Assembly (NCBI RefSeq): GCF_009796825.1
Contig: NZ_CP047030.1
Span: 4,400,501 to 4,464,500 of the forward strand
Source of the DNA: Algibacter sp. L3A6
GTDB taxonomy: Bacteria; Bacteroidota; Bacteroidia; Flavobacteriales; Flavobacteriaceae
Length of the DNA: 64,000 nt
Reading direction: 5' to 3'
Below are positions 44,665 through 54,661 of the stretch, piece after piece. The notes below the pieces were generated by a model. The model saw only the letters and a program-made list of their open reading frames with translations. It searched no databases and was not told where the DNA came from. How positions within the stretch are numbered: the stretch's first letter is position 1; each line of letters begins with the position of its first letter. Both the position numbers and the translations under genes were made by a program.

Positions 44665-45117
44665 TTATTTAGCGGTACTTAACTCCTCAATTAGCATTTC
44701 TAAAGTAGAAACTAATGCTTGTTTTGATTCTTCATCTTGTAACGCCTGCTTAAGAACTTTATTCGTTTTAAGTTGCTTAATTATTTTTTTGTATTGCTCG
44801 CTTTCAATTTCAAGGCCTTTTAAAAAATCACTACCTTCAGTAATTCCTCTTTTCCCGAAATCTCCTAGATTATTAAATTTAGTAGCTTCGTTAATCGTAC
44901 CACCTTCTTTATCTTCGTATGCAATATTAAGCTCTGGAGAAAAGTGTTCAAAAACATCTTCAACCGTTCTTAATCCTTCTACTGCTTCTGGTTTTATAGG
45001 AGTGTTTGGAGTAAGCTTACCCGCTATAAGTGTTCTGTTTTGAGGGATTTCATTTAATGCTTCACCAGCATCGACATCCGTTACATTACCACCAAGTCCA
45101 ACTTTATTTGATGCCAT
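44665..45117 (-). CDS. tssB: TssB sheath small subunit (TssB1)
   Basis: A 150-aa small sheath subunit. Features: EIPQNRTLIAGKLTPNTPIK, FEHFSPELNIAYEDKEGGTI, and a helical C-terminus KIIKQLKTNKVLKQALQDEE. It pairs with TssC1 immediately downstream. A hairpin at 45188-45221 separates it from the hcp gene. Confidence 0.93.
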   Translation of the reverse strand: MASNKVGLGGNVTDVDAGEALNEIPQNRTLIAGKLTPNTPIKPEAVEGLRTVEDVFEHFSPELNIAYEDKEGGTINEATKFNNLGDFGKRGITEGSDFLKGLEIESEQYKKIIKQLKTNKVLKQALQDEESKQALVSTLEMLIEELSTAK

Positions 45118-45187
45118 AATATGTTTATATATATATTAAAAATTTAACTTTCACCCCGCTAATATAGCTAAGTTATTTTAAGAATAA

Positions 45188-45221
45188 AAGAGAATGTCTG
45201 AAAAAACTCAAACATCCTCTT
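45188..45221 (-). terminator. Terminator between hcp1 and tssB
   Basis: A 14-bp stem on the minus strand with one or two G-U pairs (plus arms 45188-45201 and 45208-45221), followed by TTTTATT. It would allow hcp to be made in excess of the sheath, with readthrough to tssB. Confidence 0.75.
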
Positions 45222-45271
45222 TTTGTAATATTATTCATTTAGTCATAAAAAAACGACTAAAAAGAATCTAA

Positions 45272-45661
45272 TTATACTGGCCACTCATTCTCATGAATTC
45301 CACCACCACTAGAAAGTTTCTTAGCAGAAATAGTAAACGTTTGAGTTAATGGATTAGTACCTGAAGCATCAAAATCTTCTCTGTAAAAAGTTAAGTATCC
45401 TTCTTCGAAGTTTACTTCTTTTAATTTAGCATCAGTGTCTCTTTTTGTAAATTCAATAGATCCATCTCTGCGCTCAAAACTACTACATTGCCATTCGAAC
45501 AATTCTGTTCCGCCTGTTGATTCGATTGTAACTTTAATCTCTCCTCCTCTTGTTACAGAAGAAGGTCTTCCAGTTGCATCTGTTTCTTGTTTAAGAGCAT
45601 AACTACAACTTAATACGTTGTACTCATTTCCTCCTACTTTTAACTTTGTTTTAAAAGCCAT
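45272..45661 (-). CDS. hcp: Hcp (TssD) tube protein, main copy
   Basis: A 129-aa TssD. The open frame reaches 45727, but the ATG at 45661 gives the conserved start MAFKTKLKVGGNEYNVLSC and a sensible leader. Contains QETDATGRPSSVTRGGEI and ends FTISAKKLSSGGGIHENEWP. It is the first gene of the tssB-E-F-K-O-G-N operon, divergent from clpV, and probably the bulk inner-tube protein. Confidence 0.95.
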   Translation of the reverse strand: MAFKTKLKVGGNEYNVLSCSYALKQETDATGRPSSVTRGGEIKVTIESTGGTELFEWQCSSFERRDGSIEFTKRDTDAKLKEVNFEEGYLTFYREDFDASGTNPLTQTFTISAKKLSSGGGIHENEWPV

Positions 45662-45724
45662 AAAAATTTGTTTTGTGGTAAAAATTACCTGATTAAATAT
45701 ATATAACGGCATGAACGCCAGCAA

Positions 45725-45885
45725 CAAATCTATTAAAAAAAATAAACTTGAAAGAATTTTAAACGGATATCTTTAAAAAAAACCTCTAACTCCCAAATAA
45801 CCAATAAGAAAGAAAAATATTATATTTTTACAAATTAATAGTTCAATATTTTTTGTGATTTTCACTTTTCAAAATATTACTTTTG
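45725..45885. promoter_or_regulatory. Divergent promoters of hcp and clpV
   Basis: Spacer of 269 nt between the divergent starts. For clpV, a Bacteroidota -7 box TACTTTTG lies at 45878-45885 with TTTG at 45852-45855 (22 nt apart, slightly long). For hcp, TAGATTTG lies on the minus strand at 45732-45725 without a clear -33 TTG. Both are sequence matches only; expression is not shown. Confidence 0.45.
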
Positions 45886-45930
45886 AATAATTCTTTAATT
45901 AATTTTTCTTAAAATAAACGTTAGTAAGGC

Positions 45931-48384
45931 ATGCAAGATTTCGACAAAGTTGTACACATAGCACACCAAATAGCAAAAGAATATCAACATGAAAATTATG
46001 GCACCGCGCATCTTATTAAGGCGGCTCTAAATAAAGATTTTGCACTAATGCGCTTGTTGTTTAACAATGATATTGATGTTTATTTCATTGAAGAATGGGC
46101 AAACGTGCATTTGGAAAGCTACCCAAAACGCTCGCATAACCATAAAGACATAACAGCCGATAGTGATGCACAAACAGTATTAGTAGAAGCAGAAGATGTA
46201 AAAACAACTTTAGATGATAACTATCCCGATTTGTTAAGCCTTTTTGTTGCGGCCATAACACCTGGAGTTGGCTTTAGTTTCGATCAATTAAAATCCTTAC
46301 CCGTTACCCATACGCAACTTAGTGATAAGTTTAAAGACAGCGCGACTGCTACTTCAAAAAAAACTGCTAATATAGGTTCTAACTCAAATGATGATAATCT
46401 AGATAAATATGCAACCAACAAACTTATCGATGCCGCCACAGGCAAATATGACTTTATTATTGGGCGAGATAAAGAACTAAAGCAAATTTCTGAAATTCTA
46501 AATAGAAAATCTAAACCACATGTTATTATATTAGGAGAATCTGGTGTTGGAAAAACTGCTTTAATTGAATGTTTTGCAGCAGCTATATATAACGGTAACA
46601 TTGTAGACAGTTTAAAGGACGCTACTTTATTTGAAGTAAACACATCTATTTTATTATCGGCAGCTTCTTATAAAGGAGAAATTGAAGATCGTTTATTAAA
46701 CATTTTTAAAGAATCTAGAAATTACGAAAAGCCTATCATCTTTATCGATGATTTCCACACGCTTCTAGAAGATAAAGCCACAAATAAAAGTATTGCCAAT
46801 GCTATTAAATCTGAAATTAACACAGGAGGTGTAACCTTAATTACAGCTACAACTTCAGAAAATTACAGAAAATTAATAGCTGTTGATGAAGGTTTAGAAA
46901 GACGAATGGAAACTCTACAGGTTGAAGAACCAGACGATGAGTTAGCTTTTAGAATGATAAGTAATAATGCTAAACTTTATACAGAACATCACGAATTAAA
47001 CATTGCCGATGATTCTATTAGAGAAATTATAAGGTTAGCTAAGCGTTACCTGAAGGAAAAAAGCCTTCCCGATTCAGGAATCGATTTAATTGACCGAACC
47101 ATGTCTGCCGTTAAAGTTTCCAAACAATCGTTACCTAACGATATAGAATCTTTAAAATCAGAGTTTTTAGATTTACAAAAAGAAAACGATAAAAAAACCC
47201 AAGACCAACGCCTTGAAGAATTAGACTGGTTTTACCTATCGCTAACCAATAAAGTTAGTGCTATTGTTTTAGATCAATATTTAGATGAAGATCCAACAAA
47301 CCATAAAACTATAGAAGAAAAGCAAGCAAGTATTATTGCGCTATTAGAAAAAATAAAAACCCATGCCGAAAAAGAAATCACTGAAGTAACAGATAGTGAT
47401 TTGGCAGCTATGGTATCCATAATTACAGGTATTCCTGCAGGAAAAGTTCAAACGCAAGAAAAAGAACGCCTTTTGGATATGGAAGACACTTTAAGAAAAC
47501 GTGTTATTGGTCAAGATGTTGCCATTAAAACCATTTCCGACGCCATAGTAGAATCTAGATCTGGATTATCAAAACCCGGGCAACCCATTGGTTCTTTCTT
47601 TTTCTCTGGACCAACAGGAACAGGAAAAACAGAATTAGCAAAATCTTTAGCTGAGTTTCTATTTAACGACGAAAATGCTATCATCCGTTTTGATATGTCG
47701 GAATTTAAAGAAGAGCATTCTGCCGCCTTGTTATATGGAGCACCTCCAGGTTACGTAGGTTATGAAGAAGGTGGTGTTTTAGTTAACAAAATACGCCAAA
47801 AGCCATACGCTATTGTTCTTTTTGATGAAATTGAAAAAGCACACCAATCTGTTTTCGATGTTTTTCTTCAAATTCTAGATGAAGGAAAGTTACACGATCG
47901 ATTGGGTAAAGAAGGTGATTTCTCTAATGCCGTTATTTTGTTCACCTCCAATATTGGTTCAGATTTTATATCTAAAACCATGGAAAAAGGCGACGTACCT
48001 ACATCGAACCAGCTTACAGATATTATGGCTAATTATTTCCGACCAGAATTTTTAGGGCGTATTACAGAAATTGTTCCCTTCGCTCCTATTTCAGAAAAAA
48101 TAGCAGTATCTATTTTCAATTTACACTTAAAAAAGGAGCTATTAAACATGGCCGAACGTTTAGGTATAACTCTAGAAATTAACGAAGAAACACGAACCTA
48201 CTTAGCCCTTAATGGGTTTTCTCCCGTATATGGTGTTAGACCGTTAAAAGGTGTGATTAGAAATCAATTAAAAAGACCTTTAGCTAAAATGATAATTGCA
48301 GATGAAATTAAACCGCCACAGGTAGTCGAAATTAAACTCGAAAACAATGTCGTGAAATTCATTCCAAAACAAACCAAAAAATAA
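45931..48384 (+). CDS. clpV: ClpV (TssH) sheath-disassembly ATPase
   Basis: An 817-aa Clp/Hsp100 double AAA+ ATPase. N-domain about 1-125; first Walker A GESGVGKT (202-209) with Walker B IIFIDDFHTL; second Walker A GPTGTGKT (about 542-549) with VLFDEIEKAH; sensor/arginine region GVRPLKGVIRNQLKRPLAKM at the end. It unfolds contracted TssB/C sheath for reuse. It is divergent from the hcp-tssBC unit. The short middle domain is compatible with ClpV rather than ClpB. Confidence 0.93.
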   Translation: MQDFDKVVHIAHQIAKEYQHENYGTAHLIKAALNKDFALMRLLFNNDIDVYFIEEWANVHLESYPKRSHNHKDITADSDAQTVLVEAEDVKTTLDDNYPDLLSLFVAAITPGVGFSFDQLKSLPVTHTQLSDKFKDSATATSKKTANIGSNSNDDNLDKYATNKLIDAATGKYDFIIGRDKELKQISEILNRKSKPHVIILGESGVGKTALIECFAAAIYNGNIVDSLKDATLFEVNTSILLSAASYKGEIEDRLLNIFKESRNYEKPIIFIDDFHTLLEDKATNKSIANAIKSEINTGGVTLITATTSENYRKLIAVDEGLERRMETLQVEEPDDELAFRMISNNAKLYTEHHELNIADDSIREIIRLAKRYLKEKSLPDSGIDLIDRTMSAVKVSKQSLPNDIESLKSEFLDLQKENDKKTQDQRLEELDWFYLSLTNKVSAIVLDQYLDEDPTNHKTIEEKQASIIALLEKIKTHAEKEITEVTDSDLAAMVSIITGIPAGKVQTQEKERLLDMEDTLRKRVIGQDVAIKTISDAIVESRSGLSKPGQPIGSFFFSGPTGTGKTELAKSLAEFLFNDENAIIRFDMSEFKEEHSAALLYGAPPGYVGYEEGGVLVNKIRQKPYAIVLFDEIEKAHQSVFDVFLQILDEGKLHDRLGKEGDFSNAVILFTSNIGSDFISKTMEKGDVPTSNQLTDIMANYFRPEFLGRITEIVPFAPISEKIAVSIFNLHLKKELLNMAERLGITLEINEETRTYLALNGFSPVYGVRPLKGVIRNQLKRPLAKMIIADEIKPPQVVEIKLENNVVKFIPKQTKK

Positions 48385-48593
48385 TTATAAAAACCATAAA
48401 GGGATTTCAAAAAGCAACAAATAAATCTTTCAAAAAAAAACGATAGCAAGGCTTACAAACACCTTTAAAAGTCATGTATTCCCTACTGTTTCTTTGTAAG
48501 AAAAAAAGTATTTTTGTGAGAAAAAATGTAAAAATTTAGTCGCAATCCCTAATTAACCTCGTATATTCGAAAAATTTAAAAAAGTTAAATTAA

Positions 48594-51500
48594 ATGATAA
48601 GATTTTTTTACACACTTTGTTTCTTCTGTGTGTGTTTCTCTGGATGGTCTCAATTAGCCTCCTTAAAAGGAAATACGATAGAAAATATTAGTAAAAAACC
48701 TATAACTGATGCCTTTGTTATAATTGAAAACACTCCGATAATTCAAAAAACAAATGCCCTTGGAGAGTTTTTTATTGAAGAAGATTTACCTCTAGGCAAA
48801 ATAACCGTTATAATTAGAAAGGTTGGTTATATAACTCGAAGGTTTGAAATTGAAATTTTTGAAGGCAAAGTAGCTAATGTTAAAGACATAAATCTACATA
48901 TTGAAGAAGAGGAAGATGAAGATCCTGAAGACAAAAAAATAATATTATCTGGTACTTCCCTAACCGGAACTGTAACTCACAAACAAACCAAAAAGGTTAT
49001 TAAAGATGCTCGAATAAACATTGTAGGATCTTTTATGACGACTACAACAGATGAGGATGGCTACTTTGTTTTTAATGGTAATGTTCCTGAAGGACCTATT
49101 AGAATAAAAGTTGCTAAAGATGAGTACACTCCAAAAATGTACGATATTTTTATTAATAGCGGGAAAATTGCCTATGTGGATGGTATCACTTTAGGGAATG
49201 ATCTTTATGATATACAAAACCAACAGATAAATACTTTTACAGAAGATCAATTATACGCAGATAATAATACAGTAACTAATAATGCTGGTTTTTATCAATC
49301 CTCAAACGATATTTTCTTAAAAACAGCGGCTACTCAATTTAGTTCTGCCTTTTATAAAGTAAGAGGACAAGAGGGAGCAAACGGCGAAGTAATGATTAAT
49401 GGTGTGGTTAATAACTCACCTTTAAACGGAGATACCGAATGGAATAGTATTGGAGGTGTAGAGGAAGCTATGCAGAATAACTATTTAAGCTTTGGTTTAT
49501 CTTCATCTAAATATAGTTTAGGTGGTACTTTAGGAAATTTAAATATAGACACCAGGGCATCTTCACAAAGAAAAGGAGGTAAAGTTTCTTACTTCTCTTC
49601 TAACCGACGCTTTTCTCATGGCGTGAACGCGACGTATGCCACTGGAAGAAATGCTAACGGATTTTCACTAGCTGTTTCTGCTACAAAAAGAACTGCTTTT
49701 AACGAAGGTTATTTTGATGGCACACCATACGATTCTAACTCGCTTCTTATTAGCGCAGAATCTAGAATAAATACTAATAATGCTATTAACTTTACTGGTA
49801 TTTTTAATGGAACCAGCCGTAATGGAAGATCTGCAAACACCAACGAAGTTTTCAACCTTAAAGATAATAAGTACAATAGTAACTGGGGAACAGTAAACGA
49901 CGAAATTCACAACTCTAGTGCTCAAAGTATATCGCACCCCCTTTTAATGTTAAATCATTATCTAAACTTGGGGCCTAACACTAAAGTTCAAACTAATGTT
50001 GCTTATAGTTTTGGCACTAAAGCTAGAAGTCGTTTAGATTTTAATGGTGCTAGTATTGATAATACTAATAATATTTCGGACTCTTTTGGTGAAGATCCAA
50101 ACCCAAGTAGAGCTTCTGCCCTACCAAGTTTTTTCTTTGCAGATGCCGATAACCCAGACTATGAAGGTGCTACTTTAGCAAGAGAAGAATTTCAGAATAA
50201 TGGTCAAATTAATTGGTTCGATTTATTTGATACTAATATTAATAGTAATTTAAGCACTTCTATTTATGCACTTTACGAAGATGTTGAAAAGCACTCTAAT
50301 CTTTCGGTTAACTCTGTAGCAGATTTTAAAATAAATTCTCTTTTAAACATTAACGCTTCTGTGGGTTACGAAAATTATAATACGAATAATTTCGCAAGAA
50401 TAAAAAACCTTTTAGGAGGTCAAGGTTATTTGGATGTTAATACTATTGAGGGTTCTGGAGATGAAATACAATCCGATTTATTAAACCCAAATCGAATAGT
50501 TTCTACTGATGATGATTTTAGATATAATTACGACTTAAATAGAGTAGCCTTTAAAGGGTTTCTTCAAGCAGATTATAAGTACGACCAATTTGATGCTTTT
50601 ATTGGTGCAAACCTTAAATACTCTAATAATACTAGAGATGGTAATTATCAAAACGGAAAATCTCCATATATGTCATTAGGCGAAGGAGAAGAATATACAT
50701 TTTTAGACTACAATGTAAAATTAGGTGTTGGTGTTGAAGTAAATTCAGAAAATAAATTTAGCATTAGAGCTTTATACGGTAAAAATGCACCAAACCTAAA
50801 TAACATATTTTTAAACGCCAGAGAAAGTGATAACCCAAGAGATTTCTCTACTATTGATTTCAATACGTTACCTTCAGGAACATTAACTAGTGAAGATATT
50901 AGTGGTTTAGAAGAGTTTATAGATATTGTACAAACTACAAACCTTTCGGCCGAAATAAAATACGAATATAGTTCCCCTTTACTTCAGGCGAGTGCCACTG
51001 CTTATTTTAATCAAAATTCCGACGGTATATCAAACAGAACTTTCTTAGGGTCTAGTTTCAACCAAAACACATCGTCTACCATACAAGAAGTGCTTACAGA
51101 TGTAGATAAAAAATATATGGGTGTAGAACTTGGTTTAGCTTACAAATTACTTAAAACTCTAAGCCTAAAAAGTGCTGTAGCCATAGGCGATTTTAGATAT
51201 GCAAAAAACGCCAATTTACAATATATTATTTCTGAAGGTCATGTTGAAAACCTAGGTGAAGCCGCTTTAAAAAATGTACACGTATCTGGTACGCCATCTA
51301 ATGTGTATTCTATAGGTTTTGAGTATAAAGATGAAGATAACTGGTGGTTTGAGGCCATGGGTAATTACTTTACCGGTAGCTATGTAGACATAAACCCTTA
51401 CTTTAGATCGCGCGATTTTTTCTTAGATACAGATGGCGCTGTATTCGAAAGCTTTAACACTCAAGATGCTACAGCATTATTAAAGCAAGAAAAACTAGAC

Positions 51501-51746
51501 AACTACCTAACTATTAACTTATTTGGTGGAAAATATTGGGAAATTAATAATAACCACATTGGCTTTAAAGCAGGTGTAAATAATATTTTAGGTCAAAAAC
51601 ACGAACTAGGTGGGTATGAAACTCAAGGACAAATAAAATATGATGCCTTATTAGAAGACTCTAAACGCGAACAACCACTATATGGAAATCGTTACTGGAA
51701 AGGTTACGGTGCTACCTATTTTGCAAATATTTATTACAGATTTTAA
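48594..51746 (+). CDS. TonB-dependent receptor with two CarboxypepD-like domains
   Basis: A 1050-aa outer-membrane receptor. Signal peptide 1-20 (ending GWSQL); two carboxypeptidase-regulatory-like repeats (about 22-100, LKGNTIENISKKPITDAFVI; about 118-200, LTGTVTHKQTKKVIKDARIN); then a plug with FYKVRGQEGANGEVMINGVV; barrel ending YFANIYYRF. No STN domain, so it is a non-signalling receptor. It heads a unit with two DUF5689 lipoproteins (51768 and 53237). Ligand unknown. Confidence 0.88.
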   Translation: MIRFFYTLCFFCVCFSGWSQLASLKGNTIENISKKPITDAFVIIENTPIIQKTNALGEFFIEEDLPLGKITVIIRKVGYITRRFEIEIFEGKVANVKDINLHIEEEEDEDPEDKKIILSGTSLTGTVTHKQTKKVIKDARINIVGSFMTTTTDEDGYFVFNGNVPEGPIRIKVAKDEYTPKMYDIFINSGKIAYVDGITLGNDLYDIQNQQINTFTEDQLYADNNTVTNNAGFYQSSNDIFLKTAATQFSSAFYKVRGQEGANGEVMINGVVNNSPLNGDTEWNSIGGVEEAMQNNYLSFGLSSSKYSLGGTLGNLNIDTRASSQRKGGKVSYFSSNRRFSHGVNATYATGRNANGFSLAVSATKRTAFNEGYFDGTPYDSNSLLISAESRINTNNAINFTGIFNGTSRNGRSANTNEVFNLKDNKYNSNWGTVNDEIHNSSAQSISHPLLMLNHYLNLGPNTKVQTNVAYSFGTKARSRLDFNGASIDNTNNISDSFGEDPNPSRASALPSFFFADADNPDYEGATLAREEFQNNGQINWFDLFDTNINSNLSTSIYALYEDVEKHSNLSVNSVADFKINSLLNINASVGYENYNTNNFARIKNLLGGQGYLDVNTIEGSGDEIQSDLLNPNRIVSTDDDFRYNYDLNRVAFKGFLQADYKYDQFDAFIGANLKYSNNTRDGNYQNGKSPYMSLGEGEEYTFLDYNVKLGVGVEVNSENKFSIRALYGKNAPNLNNIFLNARESDNPRDFSTIDFNTLPSGTLTSEDISGLEEFIDIVQTTNLSAEIKYEYSSPLLQASATAYFNQNSDGISNRTFLGSSFNQNTSSTIQEVLTDVDKKYMGVELGLAYKLLKTLSLKSAVAIGDFRYAKNANLQYIISEGHVENLGEAALKNVHVSGTPSNVYSIGFEYKDEDNWWFEAMGNYFTGSYVDINPYFRSRDFFLDTDGAVFESFNTQDATALLKQEKLDNYLTINLFGGKYWEINNNHIGFKAGVNNILGQKHELGGYETQGQIKYDALLEDSKREQPLYGNRYWKGYGATYFANIYYRF

Positions 51747-51767
51747 AAACTATAACAAAAACAAAAC

Positions 51768-53120
51768 ATGAAAAACTTCTTTTTAAACCCCATTATTGTA
51801 ATTAGTTTAATTATCGCCACCACATTTTCTTGTGCTAGCAATGACGACATTAGCATACCAGATTTAGATAAAGACAACCCAACCGATGTTGAAGCTAATA
51901 CCGAATTACTTGCTATTACAGATTTATTTACAGGTAATGTAATTGAGTTCGATCAGGTACAAAACGGAGGAGAATTAGTCACTTCTGGTTTTATTATTTC
52001 TAGTGATGTTAGTTCTAATATAAATAACCAAATTTATATACAAGACAAAACAGAAGATGCTACAAGTGGTCTTGTAATAGATGTTGAACTAGATAACATT
52101 TTTTTAACTCACGGAATAGGTCGCGAAGTGTTAATTAAACTTAACGGCTTAGGTATGAAGAAAGTTGGTAACGAACTACATATTGGTGTATATAACGATG
52201 GTGCCATTACTCCTATTTCGGGCGATGATTTTCAAGATTTTGTTATTAGAACAAATACCAAAGAAACTATTGTTCCTAAAATATTAACGATAAACAAAAT
52301 TTTAGAAGCTGCTAATTCAGATGAACCTCTTCCAACAATTTTAGTATCTATCGAAAATGTGCAAATTATTGATGAGCAATTAAACACAACGTATGCCAAT
52401 GTAGATAACAGCAGTGATGTAGATAAAACTTTAATCAATTGCACAGATGAAGATACCCAAACCATTATTTTACAAAATAGCGGTTTATCTACATTTAAAG
52501 CGCTACCCTTCCCTACAGAACAAGGTACAATTACTGCAATACTTTCAAAAAACAAACTTATTATTAGAGATACTAATGATATCGACTTTACAGAAGAGCG
52601 CTGCATAGATGATAGTGTATTGCTATATGAAGATTTTCAAGATATAACAGATACTAGTTCTGCTATTAACCTAGATGGATGGGAAAATGTCAATATTTCA
52701 AATCCAGAACTTCTTATACGTTGGAAAGCAAAAAAAACGGGAGATAATATTTTTGCTGAAATAGCAAAAGGAGGTCCTTCAGATAAATATCAAGCTTGGC
52801 TAATCACTAAAGAAATACAGATACAAAATTCTCGAACGTTAAAAGTTAATCTAAATATTAATGTAAATTCAAGAAATATTGATAATCTGCAAATATTTAT
52901 TGTAGACAGTGTAACTGGAGATGATATTAATTTTTCCGAAGCTAACGAAATAGATGATATTGTACCTTTAGAAAACACTGATGATTTTATAACAAAAGAA
53001 GCAACCATAACTATACCTGACGATCTAGATAGTTTTAGAATTGGGTTTAGATATAATAAAGAAATAGGTGGAGCCAATACAGAATACCAAATAGATAACA
53101 TTGTTATTTCTGAAGAATAA
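51768..53120 (+). CDS. DUF5689 lipoprotein, copy 1
   Basis: A 450-aa lipoprotein (lipobox ATTFSC, C22) with Asp-rich linker. Residues about 40-270 form a DUF5689-type OB-like domain (LLAITDLFTGNVIEFDQVQN; GFIISSDVSSNINNQIYIQD); about 285-450 a choice-of-anchor-J-like beta sandwich (LYEDFQDITDTSS; ITIPDDLDSFRIGFRYNKEI). It starts 21 nt after the TonB receptor stop, so cotranscribed, and may be its surface binding partner. Terminator 53131-53165. Confidence 0.8.
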   Translation: MKNFFLNPIIVISLIIATTFSCASNDDISIPDLDKDNPTDVEANTELLAITDLFTGNVIEFDQVQNGGELVTSGFIISSDVSSNINNQIYIQDKTEDATSGLVIDVELDNIFLTHGIGREVLIKLNGLGMKKVGNELHIGVYNDGAITPISGDDFQDFVIRTNTKETIVPKILTINKILEAANSDEPLPTILVSIENVQIIDEQLNTTYANVDNSSDVDKTLINCTDEDTQTIILQNSGLSTFKALPFPTEQGTITAILSKNKLIIRDTNDIDFTEERCIDDSVLLYEDFQDITDTSSAINLDGWENVNISNPELLIRWKAKKTGDNIFAEIAKGGPSDKYQAWLITKEIQIQNSRTLKVNLNINVNSRNIDNLQIFIVDSVTGDDINFSEANEIDDIVPLENTDDFITKEATITIPDDLDSFRIGFRYNKEIGGANTEYQIDNIVISEE

Positions 53121-53130
53121 AAACCTTAAA

Positions 53131-53165
53131 AAAAACCTTAGCTTTAATCGGTTAAGGTTTTTTCT
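53131..53165 (+). terminator. Terminator after DUF5689 copy 1
   Basis: Stem AAAACCTTA / TTAAGGTTTT with a loop of about 11-12 nt, followed by T-rich sequence. Confidence 0.75.
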
Positions 53166-53236
53166 ATTTTAAAATAAAAACCGAAAACTACCTACCCCCA
53201 CTTTAAGATAAATTAAAAAAGCTAAAACCCCAAAAC

Positions 53237-54580
53237 ATGAAAAACACCTATCTAAAACCCTTTATGTTATTAAGCATAATTGTAGCCACTCTATTTGCTT
53301 GTGGAGATGATGATAACGCTATAACGCCAGAGCAAGATAAAGATATAGAAGCTAATACCGAATTGCTTGCTATTACTAGCTTATATGAAAACGATATTGT
53401 AGAATTTAATCAAGTACAAAATGGAGCTACTTTAATAGCTTCAGGATTTATTATTTCTAGTGATGTTAGCAAAAACATAAATCAGCAAATTTACATACAA
53501 GATAAAACTGAGGACCCTACAAGTGGCGTTGTTATAGATGTTGCCCTAGATAATATTTACCTTACTCACGGTATAGGTCAAGAAATTCTCTTAAAGCTTA
53601 ACGGACTTGGTATGCAAAAAGAGGAGAATGTAATCCATATTGGTGCTTATAGCAATGGAGAAATCACCCCCATTTCTAGCGACGATTTTCAAGATTTTGT
53701 TATCTCAACAAATAATAACGAAGCAATTGTTCCTAAAACAATAACGATAAACGAAATTCTAGAAGCTGCTAATTCAGATGAACCTCTTTCAACAATTTTA
53801 GTATCTATCGAAAATGTGCAAATTATTGATGAGCAATTAAACACAACGTATGCCAATATAGATAACAACAGTGATGTGGATAAAACTTTAATCAATTGCA
53901 TAGATGAAGATACCCAAACCATTATTTTACAAAATAGCGGTTTATCTACATTTAAAGCGCTACCCTTCCCTACAGAACAAGGTGCAATAACTGCAATACT
54001 TTCAAAAAACAAACTTATTATTAGAGATACTAATGATATCGACTTTACAGAAGAGCGCTGCATAGATGATAGTGTGTTGCTATATGAAGATTTTCAAAGT
54101 GTAACAGATACTAATGAGATTATTGAGCTAGATGGATGGGAGAATATCAATATTTCAGACCCACAACTTTTTATACGTTGGGAAGCAAAAAAAACAAATG
54201 ATAATATTTTTGCCGAAATAGAAAAAGGTGGACCTACTCAAAAATACGATGCTTGGTTAATCACTAAAGAAGTACAGATAGTTAATACACGTACATTAAA
54301 GCTTTCAGTAGACATCAATGTAAATAATTTTAATAGTAATGATCTTGAAATATTTATTGTAGAAAATGTTTCAGGAGATAATATTAATTTTTCAGAAGCT
54401 AACGAAATCGATGATATTGTACTTTCAGAAGACACAAGTGGTTTTATAACAAAAGAAACTACAATTACTATACCTAGCGATTATGATAGTTTTAGAATAG
54501 GTTTTAGATATAACAAAAAAAGTAGTACACCATCTGAAACAGAATACCAAATAGATAACATTATTATTTCTGAAGAATAA
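53237..54580 (+). CDS. DUF5689 lipoprotein, copy 2
   Basis: A 447-aa tandem paralogue of copy 1 with the same architecture (lipobox ATLFAC, C22). A central block of about 337 nt (53761-54097) differs from copy 1 (52304-52640) at only a few positions while N- and C-terminal parts differ much more, pointing to gene conversion or a recent tract copy. It is separated from copy 1 by a terminator and ends with its own. Confidence 0.8.
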   Translation: MKNTYLKPFMLLSIIVATLFACGDDDNAITPEQDKDIEANTELLAITSLYENDIVEFNQVQNGATLIASGFIISSDVSKNINQQIYIQDKTEDPTSGVVIDVALDNIYLTHGIGQEILLKLNGLGMQKEENVIHIGAYSNGEITPISSDDFQDFVISTNNNEAIVPKTITINEILEAANSDEPLSTILVSIENVQIIDEQLNTTYANIDNNSDVDKTLINCIDEDTQTIILQNSGLSTFKALPFPTEQGAITAILSKNKLIIRDTNDIDFTEERCIDDSVLLYEDFQSVTDTNEIIELDGWENINISDPQLFIRWEAKKTNDNIFAEIEKGGPTQKYDAWLITKEVQIVNTRTLKLSVDINVNNFNSNDLEIFIVENVSGDNINFSEANEIDDIVLSEDTSGFITKETTITIPSDYDSFRIGFRYNKKSSTPSETEYQIDNIIISEE

Positions 54581-54595
54581 AATTCTCACAAAAAA

Positions 54596-54629
54596 AACCT
54601 TAATCTTCAAATATTAAGGTTTTTTTTTT
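54596..54629 (+). terminator. Terminator after DUF5689 copy 2
   Basis: Stem AAACCTTAAT / ATTAAGGTTT with a short loop and nine T, directly before the extended hcp gene. Confidence 0.8.
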
Positions 54630-54661
54630 ACCTTGTTTCCAACTAATTAAAACGCATATAA

